Shown: positions 51,391 through 60,090 of the stretch, piece after piece
Position numbering within the stretch: position 1 is the first letter of the stretch
How the letters are laid out: each line of letters begins with the position of its first letter
Source of the DNA: Aculops lycopersici
Taxonomy: Eukaryota; Arthropoda; Arachnida; Trombidiformes; Eriophyidae
DNA: 64,000 nt
NCBI GenBank assembly: GCA_015350385.1
Contig: WNKI01000001.1
Coordinates: forward strand, 10,223,118-10,287,117
Direction: 5' to 3'
Position numbers and translations under genes: made by a program
Notes under the pieces: model-generated
Database searches by the model: none
What the model was told of the DNA's origin: nothing
The model's input: the letters and a program-made list of their open reading frames with translations, nothing else

Positions 51391-52833
51391 ATGGAAGTAA
51401 GAGCCTTGGCGTGTGTTGCCGGAGCAATATTGATTAACCTAACTCTAGGTACCTTCTATTCGATCGGAAATGTCGTACCTTATGTCGCATCCTATATGCA
51501 AAACCATGGAAGTCCCAACGTAAGCTCGGAGGATGGCACCTGGATCACTGCTGCCTTTCTATTAGGCCAGGGAATGTTTCTCATAGTTGGATCATGTATC
51601 GAACAAGCATCAAACAGTCGATTTGCATGTATATTTGGATGTCTGATACATGTAGCATCCACATTTTTGACCATGTTGGCAATCGACATTAACATTTTCG
51701 TTGTCATCATATTGTATGGGCTCGGCTGCGGTATGGGTTGTGGATCATCATATATTGCATCCATCATAGCGGCCCAAAAATGGTTTCCGAATCGGAAAGG
51801 CCTCTTCACAGGCATGATAGTTGCCGGCTTCGGATTCGGTGGCCTGATTTTCACCTTCCTGCAAACCATGTACATGAACCCAGATAACCTTGCACCTGAT
51901 TCTAACGGATACTTCCCCCAGTCAGTTTATAGAAGAACACCTAACCTGTTCCTTTATATGGGCATTATTTTTTCTATTGTACAATCTTTAGGATGTCTGC
52001 TAGCTTTTCCGCCCCCAACTGAGCAAGCCGAATCACCTGCAGATGGACCGACTAACAAGAACGTGATCATTGTTGAGGAGTTCCTACCTAACATGACTTC
52101 AGTCAGCTCAGCTTTCAAATACAGGATATTTTACGTCATTGGCTTCATGATGATGGCTGTAGCGCCGGGAGTGACCTTCGTCAATAGTCTTGGTAAAAGA
52201 TACGGCCAAGTGTATATTCAAGACGATAACTTTCTAGCGACTGTAGTTGCCGTGGCCGCCGTGGCGAATGCGTCCGGGCGACTCACCTGGGGATACCTCA
52301 CGGACAAGTTCTCATTTAGTACCTGTTACATCATCAAGGTAATACTATTTGCTGCAATGATATCAGCCTTCCCGTTCGCTTTCATATTAGAATCAAAAGT
52401 TCTGTATATGATTTGGATGCTGGGTCTATTTTTTGGTTTCTCAGGAACATTTGTTCTATTTCCAGTCTACATCGAGCAAGTTTTTGGTTCCAAGTATCAT
52501 GGTATGGTCTATGGGATACTATACACTGCGCTTGCTACATCATCTATTATAACCTCATTGATAATCAAAACCTGCATCAATATTCAATCGTCCACCTCGG
52601 CTCGCGTTATGCCTTGTATCATCATAGCTATTGCCTACTTAGCCAGTCTCCTTGTATACAGACTAGCTGTACCTGTCGAGAAGATAGAGAATTCAATCAA
52701 GAAGCGAAGAGAATTCAACACAAATATGGCAAAGCAATCCTTATCTGATAGAAAAGATTTAAATCCCATTGATAAAATTCAGAAGGAACAGAGTCTAGGA
52801 TCTATAGTGAGATTTACCGATCAGCCGCCTTAA
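51391..52833 (+). CDS. MFS transporter, oxalate/formate antiporter-like (OFA) group
   Basis: A 480-residue, 12-helix major facilitator protein; ATG at 51391 (MEVRALACVAG). The frame extends 16 codons upstream to a GTG, not used. N-terminal helices begin with LTLGTFYSIGNVVPYVASYM. The helix 4-5 region has WFPNRKGLFTGMIVAGFGFGG, the signature of OFA-type and apicoplast pyruvate carrier-like transporters. A long central loop (about 52000-52120) separates the two halves, and the second half has GRLTWGYLTDKFS, the MFS motif A equivalent. Substrate is probably a small monocarboxylate or related anion, but the sequence does not define it. The cytosolic C-terminus is Lys/Asp-rich. Ends 115 bp from convergent LSM12. 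Confidence 0.88.
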   Translation: MEVRALACVAGAILINLTLGTFYSIGNVVPYVASYMQNHGSPNVSSEDGTWITAAFLLGQGMFLIVGSCIEQASNSRFACIFGCLIHVASTFLTMLAIDINIFVVIILYGLGCGMGCGSSYIASIIAAQKWFPNRKGLFTGMIVAGFGFGGLIFTFLQTMYMNPDNLAPDSNGYFPQSVYRRTPNLFLYMGIIFSIVQSLGCLLAFPPPTEQAESPADGPTNKNVIIVEEFLPNMTSVSSAFKYRIFYVIGFMMMAVAPGVTFVNSLGKRYGQVYIQDDNFLATVVAVAAVANASGRLTWGYLTDKFSFSTCYIIKVILFAAMISAFPFAFILESKVLYMIWMLGLFFGFSGTFVLFPVYIEQVFGSKYHGMVYGILYTALATSSIITSLIIKTCINIQSSTSARVMPCIIIAIAYLASLLVYRLAVPVEKIENSIKKRREFNTNMAKQSLSDRKDLNPIDKIQKEQSLGSIVRFTDQPP

Positions 52834-52948
52834 TAAACTCGATAGTCAGATACAGTACATCACGCTTGCATTAGTTTCGACAACTTTATTGGGATGTGTG
52901 ACTATGGTTTGGATTTATCTTAAGGTTTAAACTTCTCTAGATCTCTAT

Positions 52949-53503
52949 CTACTTTGCGCAACTTTCCCAATACTTACTGATATTACTTTTGACATAGTTC
53001 AAAGCTTCTTTCTCTGTTTTGGAGGATGTCGGCTGACAGTCGGCTTCCTTGTAGGGCGGACTTATGACTACAGAGTTCATTACTACAATCTTAACCTTGT
53101 CTTTCCAAACAATATCACCATCCCTAACGTAAATCTTCGAGAATGCGGAGTATAAAGAGATTCCCTCTTGAGTTACGCCATTACTAACAGCTTCAACCAG
53201 CTTCATTCTTTCCTTGATAGCAGCTGCTTGCTTGGCCTGAATGTGCTTCATCTCCATACTTGGTAATTCATTATTGAAGTCTGCTGGTGGCTCCTCGAGC
53301 ACTTCAACATCTGAGACACTGTCGAGAACAAGGAAATGAAGATCATGGTTGCCACTGGTGCCAGCAGATGAAGGAGACTTGATGATCAGAACCTTGCTGG
53401 CGAGGTCAAATGCGACCACTTCGCCTTTGAATTCGTCCTCGTGACGAGTCTTGCATTTGACTTGCTGCCCTGGCTCGAAGGCGAAGGAATCAATATCGGA
53501 CAT
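52949..53503 (-). CDS. LSM12: LSM12 homologue
   Basis: A 184-residue protein, ATG at 53503. The N-terminal LSm-like fold has GQQVKCKTRHEDEFKGEVVAFD and the SS-x-G-x-x-x-HD-x-x-FL block. The C-terminal anticodon-binding-like (AD) domain contains EGISLYSAFSKIY, WKDKVKIVVMNSVVISPPYKEADC, and NYVKSNISKYWE. All are in the order and spacing of human LSM12 (195 residues), which binds ataxin-2/poly(A) machinery and acts in mRNA regulation and NAADP-dependent calcium signalling. The retrotransposon lies 150 bp upstream of its ATG, inside the former shared promoter with ELP3. Confidence 0.95.
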   Translation of the reverse strand: MSDIDSFAFEPGQQVKCKTRHEDEFKGEVVAFDLASKVLIIKSPSSAGTSGNHDLHFLVLDSVSDVEVLEEPPADFNNELPSMEMKHIQAKQAAAIKERMKLVEAVSNGVTQEGISLYSAFSKIYVRDGDIVWKDKVKIVVMNSVVISPPYKEADCQPTSSKTEKEALNYVKSNISKYWESCAK

Positions 53504-53649
53504 GACGGGCCAATATATAAATTAGCGAATGGAGGTAAATGTTTATCAGGTTGATGCCTGTCAGTCTGGAACCGATGAGTTACATGTACTTTTATTTGAC
53601 CCCTCGGGCATTTCTCGCGCAACTCCAGTTGTCCGCATCGCGATTCGCC

Positions 53650-53653
53650 AAGT
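53650..53653 (+). other. Target-site duplication, left copy
   Basis: AAGT directly before the 5' LTR, repeated directly after the 3' LTR (61890-61893). A 4-bp duplication fits gypsy-type integrase. Only four bases, so support comes from its exact position at both LTR borders. Confidence 0.8.
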
Positions 53654-53846
53654 TGTCGTGCGCGGAAAATCTAGTGGCCGCACGACTTCGAATCTCGCGC
53701 CATCGCTGTGCCGATCGTATTGCACGGCATGGCCGTGCCGCCACTTCCTCACATATAAAAGCTCATGTGCAACCAATAAACAACACACTACCCCGCTATA
53801 CTTGTATCGGTTAACATCTCTACTTTACTACTTATCGCGCATAACA
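53654..53846 (+). repeat. 5' LTR (193 bp)
   Basis: Starts TGTCGTGCGCGG, ends CGCGCATAACA. It contains TATAAAA at 53754-53760 and AATAAA at 53775-53780, placing the promoter and polyadenylation signal only about 15 bp apart. A GC-rich inverted repeat (GCACGGCATGGCCGTGC) lies upstream of the TATA box. Identical by eye to the 3' LTR. Confidence 0.97.
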
Positions 53847-53848
53847 AT

Positions 53849-53866
53849 TGGTAGCAGGGGATATCT
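53849..53866 (+). other. Primer-binding site
   Basis: TGGTAGCAGGGGA begins 2 nt after the 5' LTR. TGG is complementary to a tRNA CCA end, as in LTR elements primed by host tRNA. The primer tRNA is not identified here. GGGGA (53857-53861) can pair with TCCCC (53870-53874), so a small hairpin may overlap the site. Confidence 0.75.
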
Positions 53867-53950
53867 CGTTCCCCAAAAATAAGTAACTACACGACAGATA
53901 AGAAAGTAAAACACAACATATCAGAATATATATACAACCAAGTCAGCAAA

Positions 53951-55012
53951 ATGGCAGACAACCAGACTAACACTTCCACTTCAGCAGCAGAAATGACAAT
54001 GATGCGACTAGCGGACTCGATAGAACAACAGGTCGCAACCTCTCTAACCAATCTACCAATACCTCAGTTTGGAGGGAACCCAAATGAGGACATCTTCGAA
54101 TTCCTCACAAAATACAAGGCTGCAACGATTAGTGTTGGCGAGGCAATGCGCTGCAAGGCACTGCAAAGAGCACTTACTGGAGCAGCCTACGTATGGGCTC
54201 GTAATAATATCAAGAAAAACATAACTGAAGGGAAAAACTGGAAGGCTTGTAAAGCCGCTTTGATCGAAAGATTCCAGCCGCCTAATGCAGAGATGAGATT
54301 TCATGAAAAGCTTTCAAAGATGAAATACGATCAGGATAAAGACTCACTCCTATCCTATGTAGAGGCCTACGCCGATTGTTACAGAAGGGTACACCACGAG
54401 GCCAAAGATAAAGATATCATTTCGCAACTGAAGCTGAACTTACCAAACCGAATACAAAGAGCCCTAAACGTAATCAATGATGGGTGGAGCAATTTGGACG
54501 ACTTGAAAGAAGTGTTTAAATTAGCCAGAAGAGCGGAAGAGAAAATATTACCTTTCGATAAGGATGAAAATCAGAACCAACTGAATGCCAGCTCTTTGAT
54601 CGAGATACTTAATTCATTTAAGAACTCTATCAGAGAAGAAGTCGCAAAACAGGCAACCAACAAAGAAGAGGCTTTAGCGGCGATACAACTAGCTGGCCAA
54701 CAAACTAATACCAACCGAGCAACCCGGAACGACGAATTCGCAAGTAACCAGGCGCAAAACGCCAGTAGAGGAGGATACCAAAGAATCAGGCGACCAGATA
54801 ATAGAGACCAAGGCAAAAGAGGGTATGCTCCATATCCAAATAGAGCCCCAGGCAGAAGGAGCTACATACCACAGGAGGAGGCACAGAAATTGAAAGATGC
54901 TTATAACGCCAAGAATGGAGCACCGCCACGTCCATGTCATGCTTGTGGTGGTCATCACTGGAACCATGACTGCCCACTTTTGAAATCAGAAGAGGCAGAA
55001 GCTTTAAAATAA
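53951..55012 (+). CDS. gag: Retrotransposon Gag (capsid/nucleocapsid)
   Basis: A 353-residue structural polyprotein of the element, ATG at 53951. Residues about 60-210 resemble the retrotransposon gag capsid domain (ERFQPPNAEMRFHEKLSKMK, LSYVEAYADCYRRV). A Gln/Asn/Arg-rich linker follows. The C-terminus has one zinc knuckle, C-x2-C-x3-H-x4-C (CHACGGHHWNHDC), with one residue fewer between Cys2 and His than the retroviral C-x2-C-x4-H-x4-C, a spacing I recall from other gypsy elements. The stop TAA at 55010-55012 directly follows a slippery heptamer, so a fraction of ribosomes would continue into pol. Confidence 0.93.
   Translation: MADNQTNTSTSAAEMTMMRLADSIEQQVATSLTNLPIPQFGGNPNEDIFEFLTKYKAATISVGEAMRCKALQRALTGAAYVWARNNIKKNITEGKNWKACKAALIERFQPPNAEMRFHEKLSKMKYDQDKDSLLSYVEAYADCYRRVHHEAKDKDIISQLKLNLPNRIQRALNVINDGWSNLDDLKEVFKLARRAEEKILPFDKDENQNQLNASSLIEILNSFKNSIREEVAKQATNKEEALAAIQLAGQQTNTNRATRNDEFASNQAQNASRGGYQRIRRPDNRDQGKRGYAPYPNRAPGRRSYIPQEEAQKLKDAYNAKNGAPPRPCHACGGHHWNHDCPLLKSEEAEALK
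55003..55009 (+). promoter_or_regulatory. Candidate -1 ribosomal frameshift site between gag and pol
   Basis: T-TTA-AAA in the gag frame (X-XXY-YYZ rule satisfied), immediately followed by the gag stop TAA. The -1 frame is open from 54970 and continues without a stop into the pol protease. No downstream pseudoknot was worked out. Confidence 0.8.
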
Positions 55013-55119
55013 ACAGGGTCGCTCAGTCGCAAGGTGCCGACGACCCATTACACCAAATAGCCTGCCTCGGATCAGGAACTAGCCTTGTCATTGCTCATTT
55101 TATCATAAATTACATAGAC

Positions 55120-58100
55120 GTGGATGCAATAATCGATACGGGAGCAACAGCATCCTTTCTACCAGAAAAGGGAGTGATTATCTCTAACAAGAACATACAG
55201 ATTAACCAAACAAATCAAAGAGTCAAAACAGCGGATAATCTTATTCTAAACGTAAATTGCTCGACCAAATTGCACACCAAGCCAGCAAATACAGACGGGC
55301 CAGGGGTCCAGAGCAGATACCTTGTACTACCAAATCACGATTCCATTTTGGGATACCAAGCTGTCATAGGTCTGGACTTGATAAAGTCAATGAACATCTC
55401 TGTGGTACCCAGTGGAGGCATTATGTTAGCAAAATCAGGCAACCATATAATCGGAAAAGAAAGACTACTGCCACTGTCTACTCTTGCTACACTTGGAATC
55501 GACCCAATGCTGAGGCTCCCTCCAACTATCAGGAACCTTGTAACAATATTCCAAGACATATTCGCAGAAAAGGCCACCACAGCTATCGACATTGAGCCCA
55601 TGACTATCCCAATAATCAACAATAAGGTGATCAAAACAACCCTCCGAAGGTACTCAGTTGAAGACATACAATTAATACATGAGCAAATCAGAAATCTCCT
55701 GGAGAATGGGATTATCGAACCTTCTCAATCTAACTTTTCATCTAGGGCCCATCTGGTACCCAAAAAGAACGGACAGAAGAGATTGGTTATAAATTATATA
55801 CCTCTCAACAATATAACAGAGAAAGATAATTTCCCGGTGCCACAATTAGCTGACCTATTCAACGCAATCAGAGGAGCCACGCATTTTGCTGCCTTGGATT
55901 GCACTGAAGGATTCCTACAGATACCACTTTTGGAGGAACATCGACATAGATCAGCTTTCCTCACACCTCATGGGCTTTACCAATTTAGAAGAGCCCCATT
56001 TGGCTTTACAAACTCGCCTGCGAAATTCCAGCGAACTATGAATGAAATTTTCGAAGAAGGACTCTATAAGAGATGCGTGGTCTACATAGATGATATTCTA
56101 GTCTTTGCCGATTCAGCAGAAAAACTTGAAGAAAATCTCAAATGGGTCTTCGAACAATGTAGAAAACGAGGGGTCAAATTGAAGCAGTCCAAATGCCACT
56201 TCTTTCGAGAGCAAGTGGAATTTTTAGGCTTCCTCATTTCCCAAAACTCCATTGCCCCTATACCAAACAAATGCGAACCCTTGAGGGACTGCAACCCACA
56301 ATCCAAATCCGATATTTTATCGATACTTGGAAAGCTTAATCACTACTCCAGATTCATCCCTAATTTCTCAGAAAAAACCCGACCGTTGCGGGAGCTTATT
56401 AAGAAAACGACGCCGTTCTCATGGAACCTCGAGAATACTGAAACTGTCAAAAGAATGCAAATAGAAATCGATGAAGCCTTACCTCAAACTATACCGGACA
56501 CCTTCTCTACCAAAATCCTAAGGATTCATATCGCCAAAGAATCAATAGAAGCTACTTGTTTAACGGAAAAGGGGGATATAATTTGCAGAACAGGACAGGC
56601 ACTTACTCAATCGGAGAATAATTGGACGAACGTGGAAAAATCTTTAAGAGGACTCGTGATCGCCTATCAAAAGTTCGGTAGTTTCCTCAAAGGCGAAGTT
56701 ATAGTCGAAACACCGTTCAAAGCCCTTGAAAATGCCATCAAAAGAAAAGAGCGACCCGAACGGGTAGAAAGACTCCTTCTCGACCTACCAGCCGACTGCA
56801 ACATTACTATTAAGACAATTCCCCAAACGATCGAAACCGTAGCACAGAAGATTCACGATGAACCTCCAGAAGAAATCTTCTACACCGATGGAGCTTGTAC
56901 GTCCAATGGTAAACCCAATTGTAAAGCCTCTTGGGCAGTACTATCCACTATTAATCCGGACTTGACCGCTAGCGGACTGGTCGAACACGAGAGACCATCC
57001 AACCAAGTTGCAGAACTCACTGCGATATTGGAGGCTTGTAAAATATCACAAACAGCAAATCTCAACCGGGTACTGATAGTAACGGATAGCAAATACGCGG
57101 CGGACGCTATCAACAATCGCCTTGAGAAGTGGCAAGAAAACGGATACAAGGACCATAGAAACAAAACCGTCATCAACGAGAAACTGATGAGAGCATTGAA
57201 CAATATGAAAGAAAAATTGGATCTAAAGTGCATTCATATAAAAGGGCATGCCCATAACGGTTATAATCTGAAAGTCGACGAAATGGCAAAAAGTAGACTA
57301 GAGCAATCGCTGCCAGCATGCCTACTACTCGCGAGACAGCCGGTGCTCGACCAAACAGGTGACGAAGAAATAGAGACCCTCAAGAACAAGATGAAGTCCG
57401 ACGGGAAAGCGAGGGAAAACTTTGAGTTGATCAATAACGAACTATATTTCATAGACGAAAATTTACCTCTACACGACAGACTTCGATTGTTTGTACCGCA
57501 AAAATATAGAAAATTATTGCTTAAAATAGCGCATGATGACCCCATCTACGGTGGCCACCTCGGTATCAAAAAGACTCGGAACAAGCTGGCGCAGTACTAC
57601 TGGCCAAGGTTGAATACGGATATAATAGAGCATATAAGAGACTGTGAAGTGTGCCAACGTAACAAGGTCCCCAGGGCACCTAGATCGGGACTACTACAAC
57701 CCATCAAAACCTCCGAACTATTCGAGAGAGTCCACATAGATATTGTGGGACCATTGAAAGAGAGCCGAAATGGAAACAAGTTCATCATCACTGCTATAGA
57801 CGCTTTCTCAAGATTCGGTTATGCAAGACCCCTTCCAGAAGCCAGAACCGTGGACCATTCGATCCTAAGGCAGACAGCTTTGAAGAATACCGAAGAAGCT
57901 CAGGCCAAACAAAAGGAATTTTACGATCGAAATAGAGTACCGCAAGACTTTAAAACACTTGACTTAGTAATGACCAAAAATCATGCACCGCCTCGCGGTG
58001 ACTCGCTCAAGTTAGCCCCCAAATTCACAGGTCCCCACATTATTATACGTATAATCACACATGACGACTCCCCAAAAGCTGCAGAAATATTGGACATCAC

Positions 58101-58818
58101 AAAAATGAAAACCAAGAGAGTAGCATTTCAAGACTTGATCCACTTCAAGGAGGGAGCAAATCAATCGGGCTCAAGAGACAAACTACCAGGCGAGATTATA
58201 TGCGAGGAAGTTAACTACCTCGACGAACAACTGCCAATATCTGGGCGAAAATCAACCCTTATTCAAAAGACTCCGGCGGACGATCAGCCCAGTGTACCCC
58301 CCCTCGACAACACTTCGCTCTTGGAACCCCCGATCACACAACATATGATGCAATCTTCTACTCCTAACCCAAACAGAAACGGTCAACCTGAGAGATGGGC
58401 TCATCATTTGTTAGAAACGTCGCTCGACAATATAACAACAGAACACCAAGAACCGTCACAAAAAACAATATCAACAAGTGAATCGCCAGGCTTAAAGGCT
58501 ATGCCAGCTAGTCCTGATGGAGAACAACGAGTAGACGAAACAACAGAATCGGTACATGTCGAGGACTTAGCTCAGAGCAGCCACAATACAACACCGGTAG
58601 CAGCAACTGATACACTTTCGCCGGTAGAGGATACCAACGCTCCTGACCAAGGACCACAGATAACTACAGACGAAGCCGTTGAGGACGTACAGCCGTCGTC
58701 AAGAGCCATGGAAATGAATGAGCCAAATGCAACTCCCGTCGTTAGACCACGAAGAACCAATAGAACGCCACTTCGTTTCGCACCCTACGAAATAAAGAAA
58801 GTTGGCAGGCGGAAGTAA
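55120..58818 (+). CDS. pol: Retrotransposon Pol: protease, RT, degenerate RNase H, second RNase H, deleted integrase
   Basis: Listed from a GTG just before the protease; real translation is probably a Gag-Pol fusion entering this frame at 55003-55009. Numbering from 55120. Protease: I-I-DTGA at residues 4-9. Reverse transcriptase: about 190-400, with YIDD at 322-325. Residues about 440-560 align with a Ty3-type RNase H (QALTQSENNWTNVEKSL, then FGSFLKGEVIVETPFKAL) but have lost all catalytic acids. A complete second RNase H follows, with D590 (YTDGAC), E632 (VAELTAI), D656 (VTDSKYA) and a KGHAHNGYN segment. Integrase: HHCC finger with GGHLGIKKT and CEVC, first core Asp at 874 (VHIDIVGPL). About 35 residues later the sequence jumps to the post-core QAKQKEFYDRNRVP region, so the second Asp and Glu of D-D-E are missing. 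A disordered tail of about 200 residues ends the protein. Confidence 0.93.
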   Translation: MDAIIDTGATASFLPEKGVIISNKNIQINQTNQRVKTADNLILNVNCSTKLHTKPANTDGPGVQSRYLVLPNHDSILGYQAVIGLDLIKSMNISVVPSGGIMLAKSGNHIIGKERLLPLSTLATLGIDPMLRLPPTIRNLVTIFQDIFAEKATTAIDIEPMTIPIINNKVIKTTLRRYSVEDIQLIHEQIRNLLENGIIEPSQSNFSSRAHLVPKKNGQKRLVINYIPLNNITEKDNFPVPQLADLFNAIRGATHFAALDCTEGFLQIPLLEEHRHRSAFLTPHGLYQFRRAPFGFTNSPAKFQRTMNEIFEEGLYKRCVVYIDDILVFADSAEKLEENLKWVFEQCRKRGVKLKQSKCHFFREQVEFLGFLISQNSIAPIPNKCEPLRDCNPQSKSDILSILGKLNHYSRFIPNFSEKTRPLRELIKKTTPFSWNLENTETVKRMQIEIDEALPQTIPDTFSTKILRIHIAKESIEATCLTEKGDIICRTGQALTQSENNWTNVEKSLRGLVIAYQKFGSFLKGEVIVETPFKALENAIKRKERPERVERLLLDLPADCNITIKTIPQTIETVAQKIHDEPPEEIFYTDGACTSNGKPNCKASWAVLSTINPDLTASGLVEHERPSNQVAELTAILEACKISQTANLNRVLIVTDSKYAADAINNRLEKWQENGYKDHRNKTVINEKLMRALNNMKEKLDLKCIHIKGHAHNGYNLKVDEMAKSRLEQSLPACLLLARQPVLDQTGDEEIETLKNKMKSDGKARENFELINNELYFIDENLPLHDRLRLFVPQKYRKLLLKIAHDDPIYGGHLGIKKTRNKLAQYYWPRLNTDIIEHIRDCEVCQRNKVPRAPRSGLLQPIKTSELFERVHIDIVGPLKESRNGNKFIITAIDAFSRFGYARPLPEARTVDHSILRQTALKNTEEAQAKQKEFYDRNRVPQDFKTLDLVMTKNHAPPRGDSLKLAPKFTGPHIIIRIITHDDSPKAAEILDITKMKTKRVAFQDLIHFKEGANQSGSRDKLPGEIICEEVNYLDEQLPISGRKSTLIQKTPADDQPSVPPLDNTSLLEPPITQHMMQSSTPNPNRNGQPERWAHHLLETSLDNITTEHQEPSQKTISTSESPGLKAMPASPDGEQRVDETTESVHVEDLAQSSHNTTPVAATDTLSPVEDTNAPDQGPQITTDEAVEDVQPSSRAMEMNEPNATPVVRPRRTNRTPLRFAPYEIKKVGRRK
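57840..57885 (+). pseudogene. Integrase core deletion junction within pol
   Basis: The reading frame stays open, but the sequence passes from the early DDE core (DAFSRFGYARPLPEA) straight to the region that normally follows the core (TEEAQAKQKEFYD). Roughly 150-200 residues typical of gypsy integrases are absent, including two catalytic acids. The estimate comes from family knowledge, not from alignment to an intact copy. Confidence 0.75.
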
Positions 58819-58951
58819 ACAATCTAAATATAACTATCATCTCACTGTTTCTCTTCCTTACCCCAAACAGGTAAAAAAACAATAATAATAATAATTATTA
58901 TAATTATATAGCTCCTAGTTGTCGTGCGTCAACCATTGGACCGTCGCAACC

Positions 58952-59101
58952 AAACACCAGCAGCTCAGCTCCGCGTGTCACACACACCAGCGCCACAAGT
59001 GCGCCAAACACCAGCAGCCTAGCTCCGCGTGTCACACACACCAGCGCCACAAGTGCGCCAAACACCAGCAGCCTAGCTCCGCGTGTCACACACACCAACG
59101 C
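58952..59101 (+). repeat. 54-bp tandem repeat array at the edge of the assembly gap
   Basis: Units at 58952-59005, 59006-59059 and a partial third from 59060 to about 59098, after which the sequence diverges into the gap at 59129. Each unit starts AAACACCAGCAGC and contains GTGTCACACACACCAGCGCC. At 54 bp the unit is a multiple of three, so open frames run through it on both strands, but no start or domain suggests a protein. Confidence 0.92.
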
Positions 59102-59128
59102 CGCTCACAGCGCGCCAGAAATTTCGCG

Positions 59129-60036
59129 NNNNNNNNNNNNNNNNNNNNNNNNNNNNNNNNNNNNNNNNNNNNNNNNNNNNNNNNNNNNNNNNNNNNNNNN
59201 NNNNNNNNNNNNNNNNNNNNNNNNNNNNNNNNNNNNNNNNNNNNNNNNNNNNNNNNNNNNNNNNNNNNNNNNNNNNNNNNNNNNNNNNNNNNNNNNNNNN
59301 NNNNNNNNNNNNNNNNNNNNNNNNNNNNNNNNNNNNNNNNNNNNNNNNNNNNNNNNNNNNNNNNNNNNNNNNNNNNNNNNNNNNNNNNNNNNNNNNNNNN
59401 NNNNNNNNNNNNNNNNNNNNNNNNNNNNNNNNNNNNNNNNNNNNNNNNNNNNNNNNNNNNNNNNNNNNNNNNNNNNNNNNNNNNNNNNNNNNNNNNNNNN
59501 NNNNNNNNNNNNNNNNNNNNNNNNNNNNNNNNNNNNNNNNNNNNNNNNNNNNNNNNNNNNNNNNNNNNNNNNNNNNNNNNNNNNNNNNNNNNNNNNNNNN
59601 NNNNNNNNNNNNNNNNNNNNNNNNNNNNNNNNNNNNNNNNNNNNNNNNNNNNNNNNNNNNNNNNNNNNNNNNNNNNNNNNNNNNNNNNNNNNNNNNNNNN
59701 NNNNNNNNNNNNNNNNNNNNNNNNNNNNNNNNNNNNNNNNNNNNNNNNNNNNNNNNNNNNNNNNNNNNNNNNNNNNNNNNNNNNNNNNNNNNNNNNNNNN
59801 NNNNNNNNNNNNNNNNNNNNNNNNNNNNNNNNNNNNNNNNNNNNNNNNNNNNNNNNNNNNNNNNNNNNNNNNNNNNNNNNNNNNNNNNNNNNNNNNNNNN
59901 NNNNNNNNNNNNNNNNNNNNNNNNNNNNNNNNNNNNNNNNNNNNNNNNNNNNNNNNNNNNNNNNNNNNNNNNNNNNNNNNNNNNNNNNNNNNNNNNNNNN
60001 NNNNNNNNNNNNNNNNNNNNNNNNNNNNNNNNNNNN
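59129..60036. other. Assembly gap, 908 N
   Basis: Unresolved bases inside the retrotransposon between the tandem repeats and the accessory ORF. True length is unknown; more repeat copies or an additional coding segment may be hidden. Confidence 0.99.
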
Positions 60037-60090
60037 ATTTTCTCTCAAGCTGATATCAAGTTGAACTAATACTTATCACTATAACCAATT

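Noticed and set aside
59083..60069. Frames spanning the assembly gap
   Set aside because: Composed almost entirely of unknown residues from N; they carry no information.
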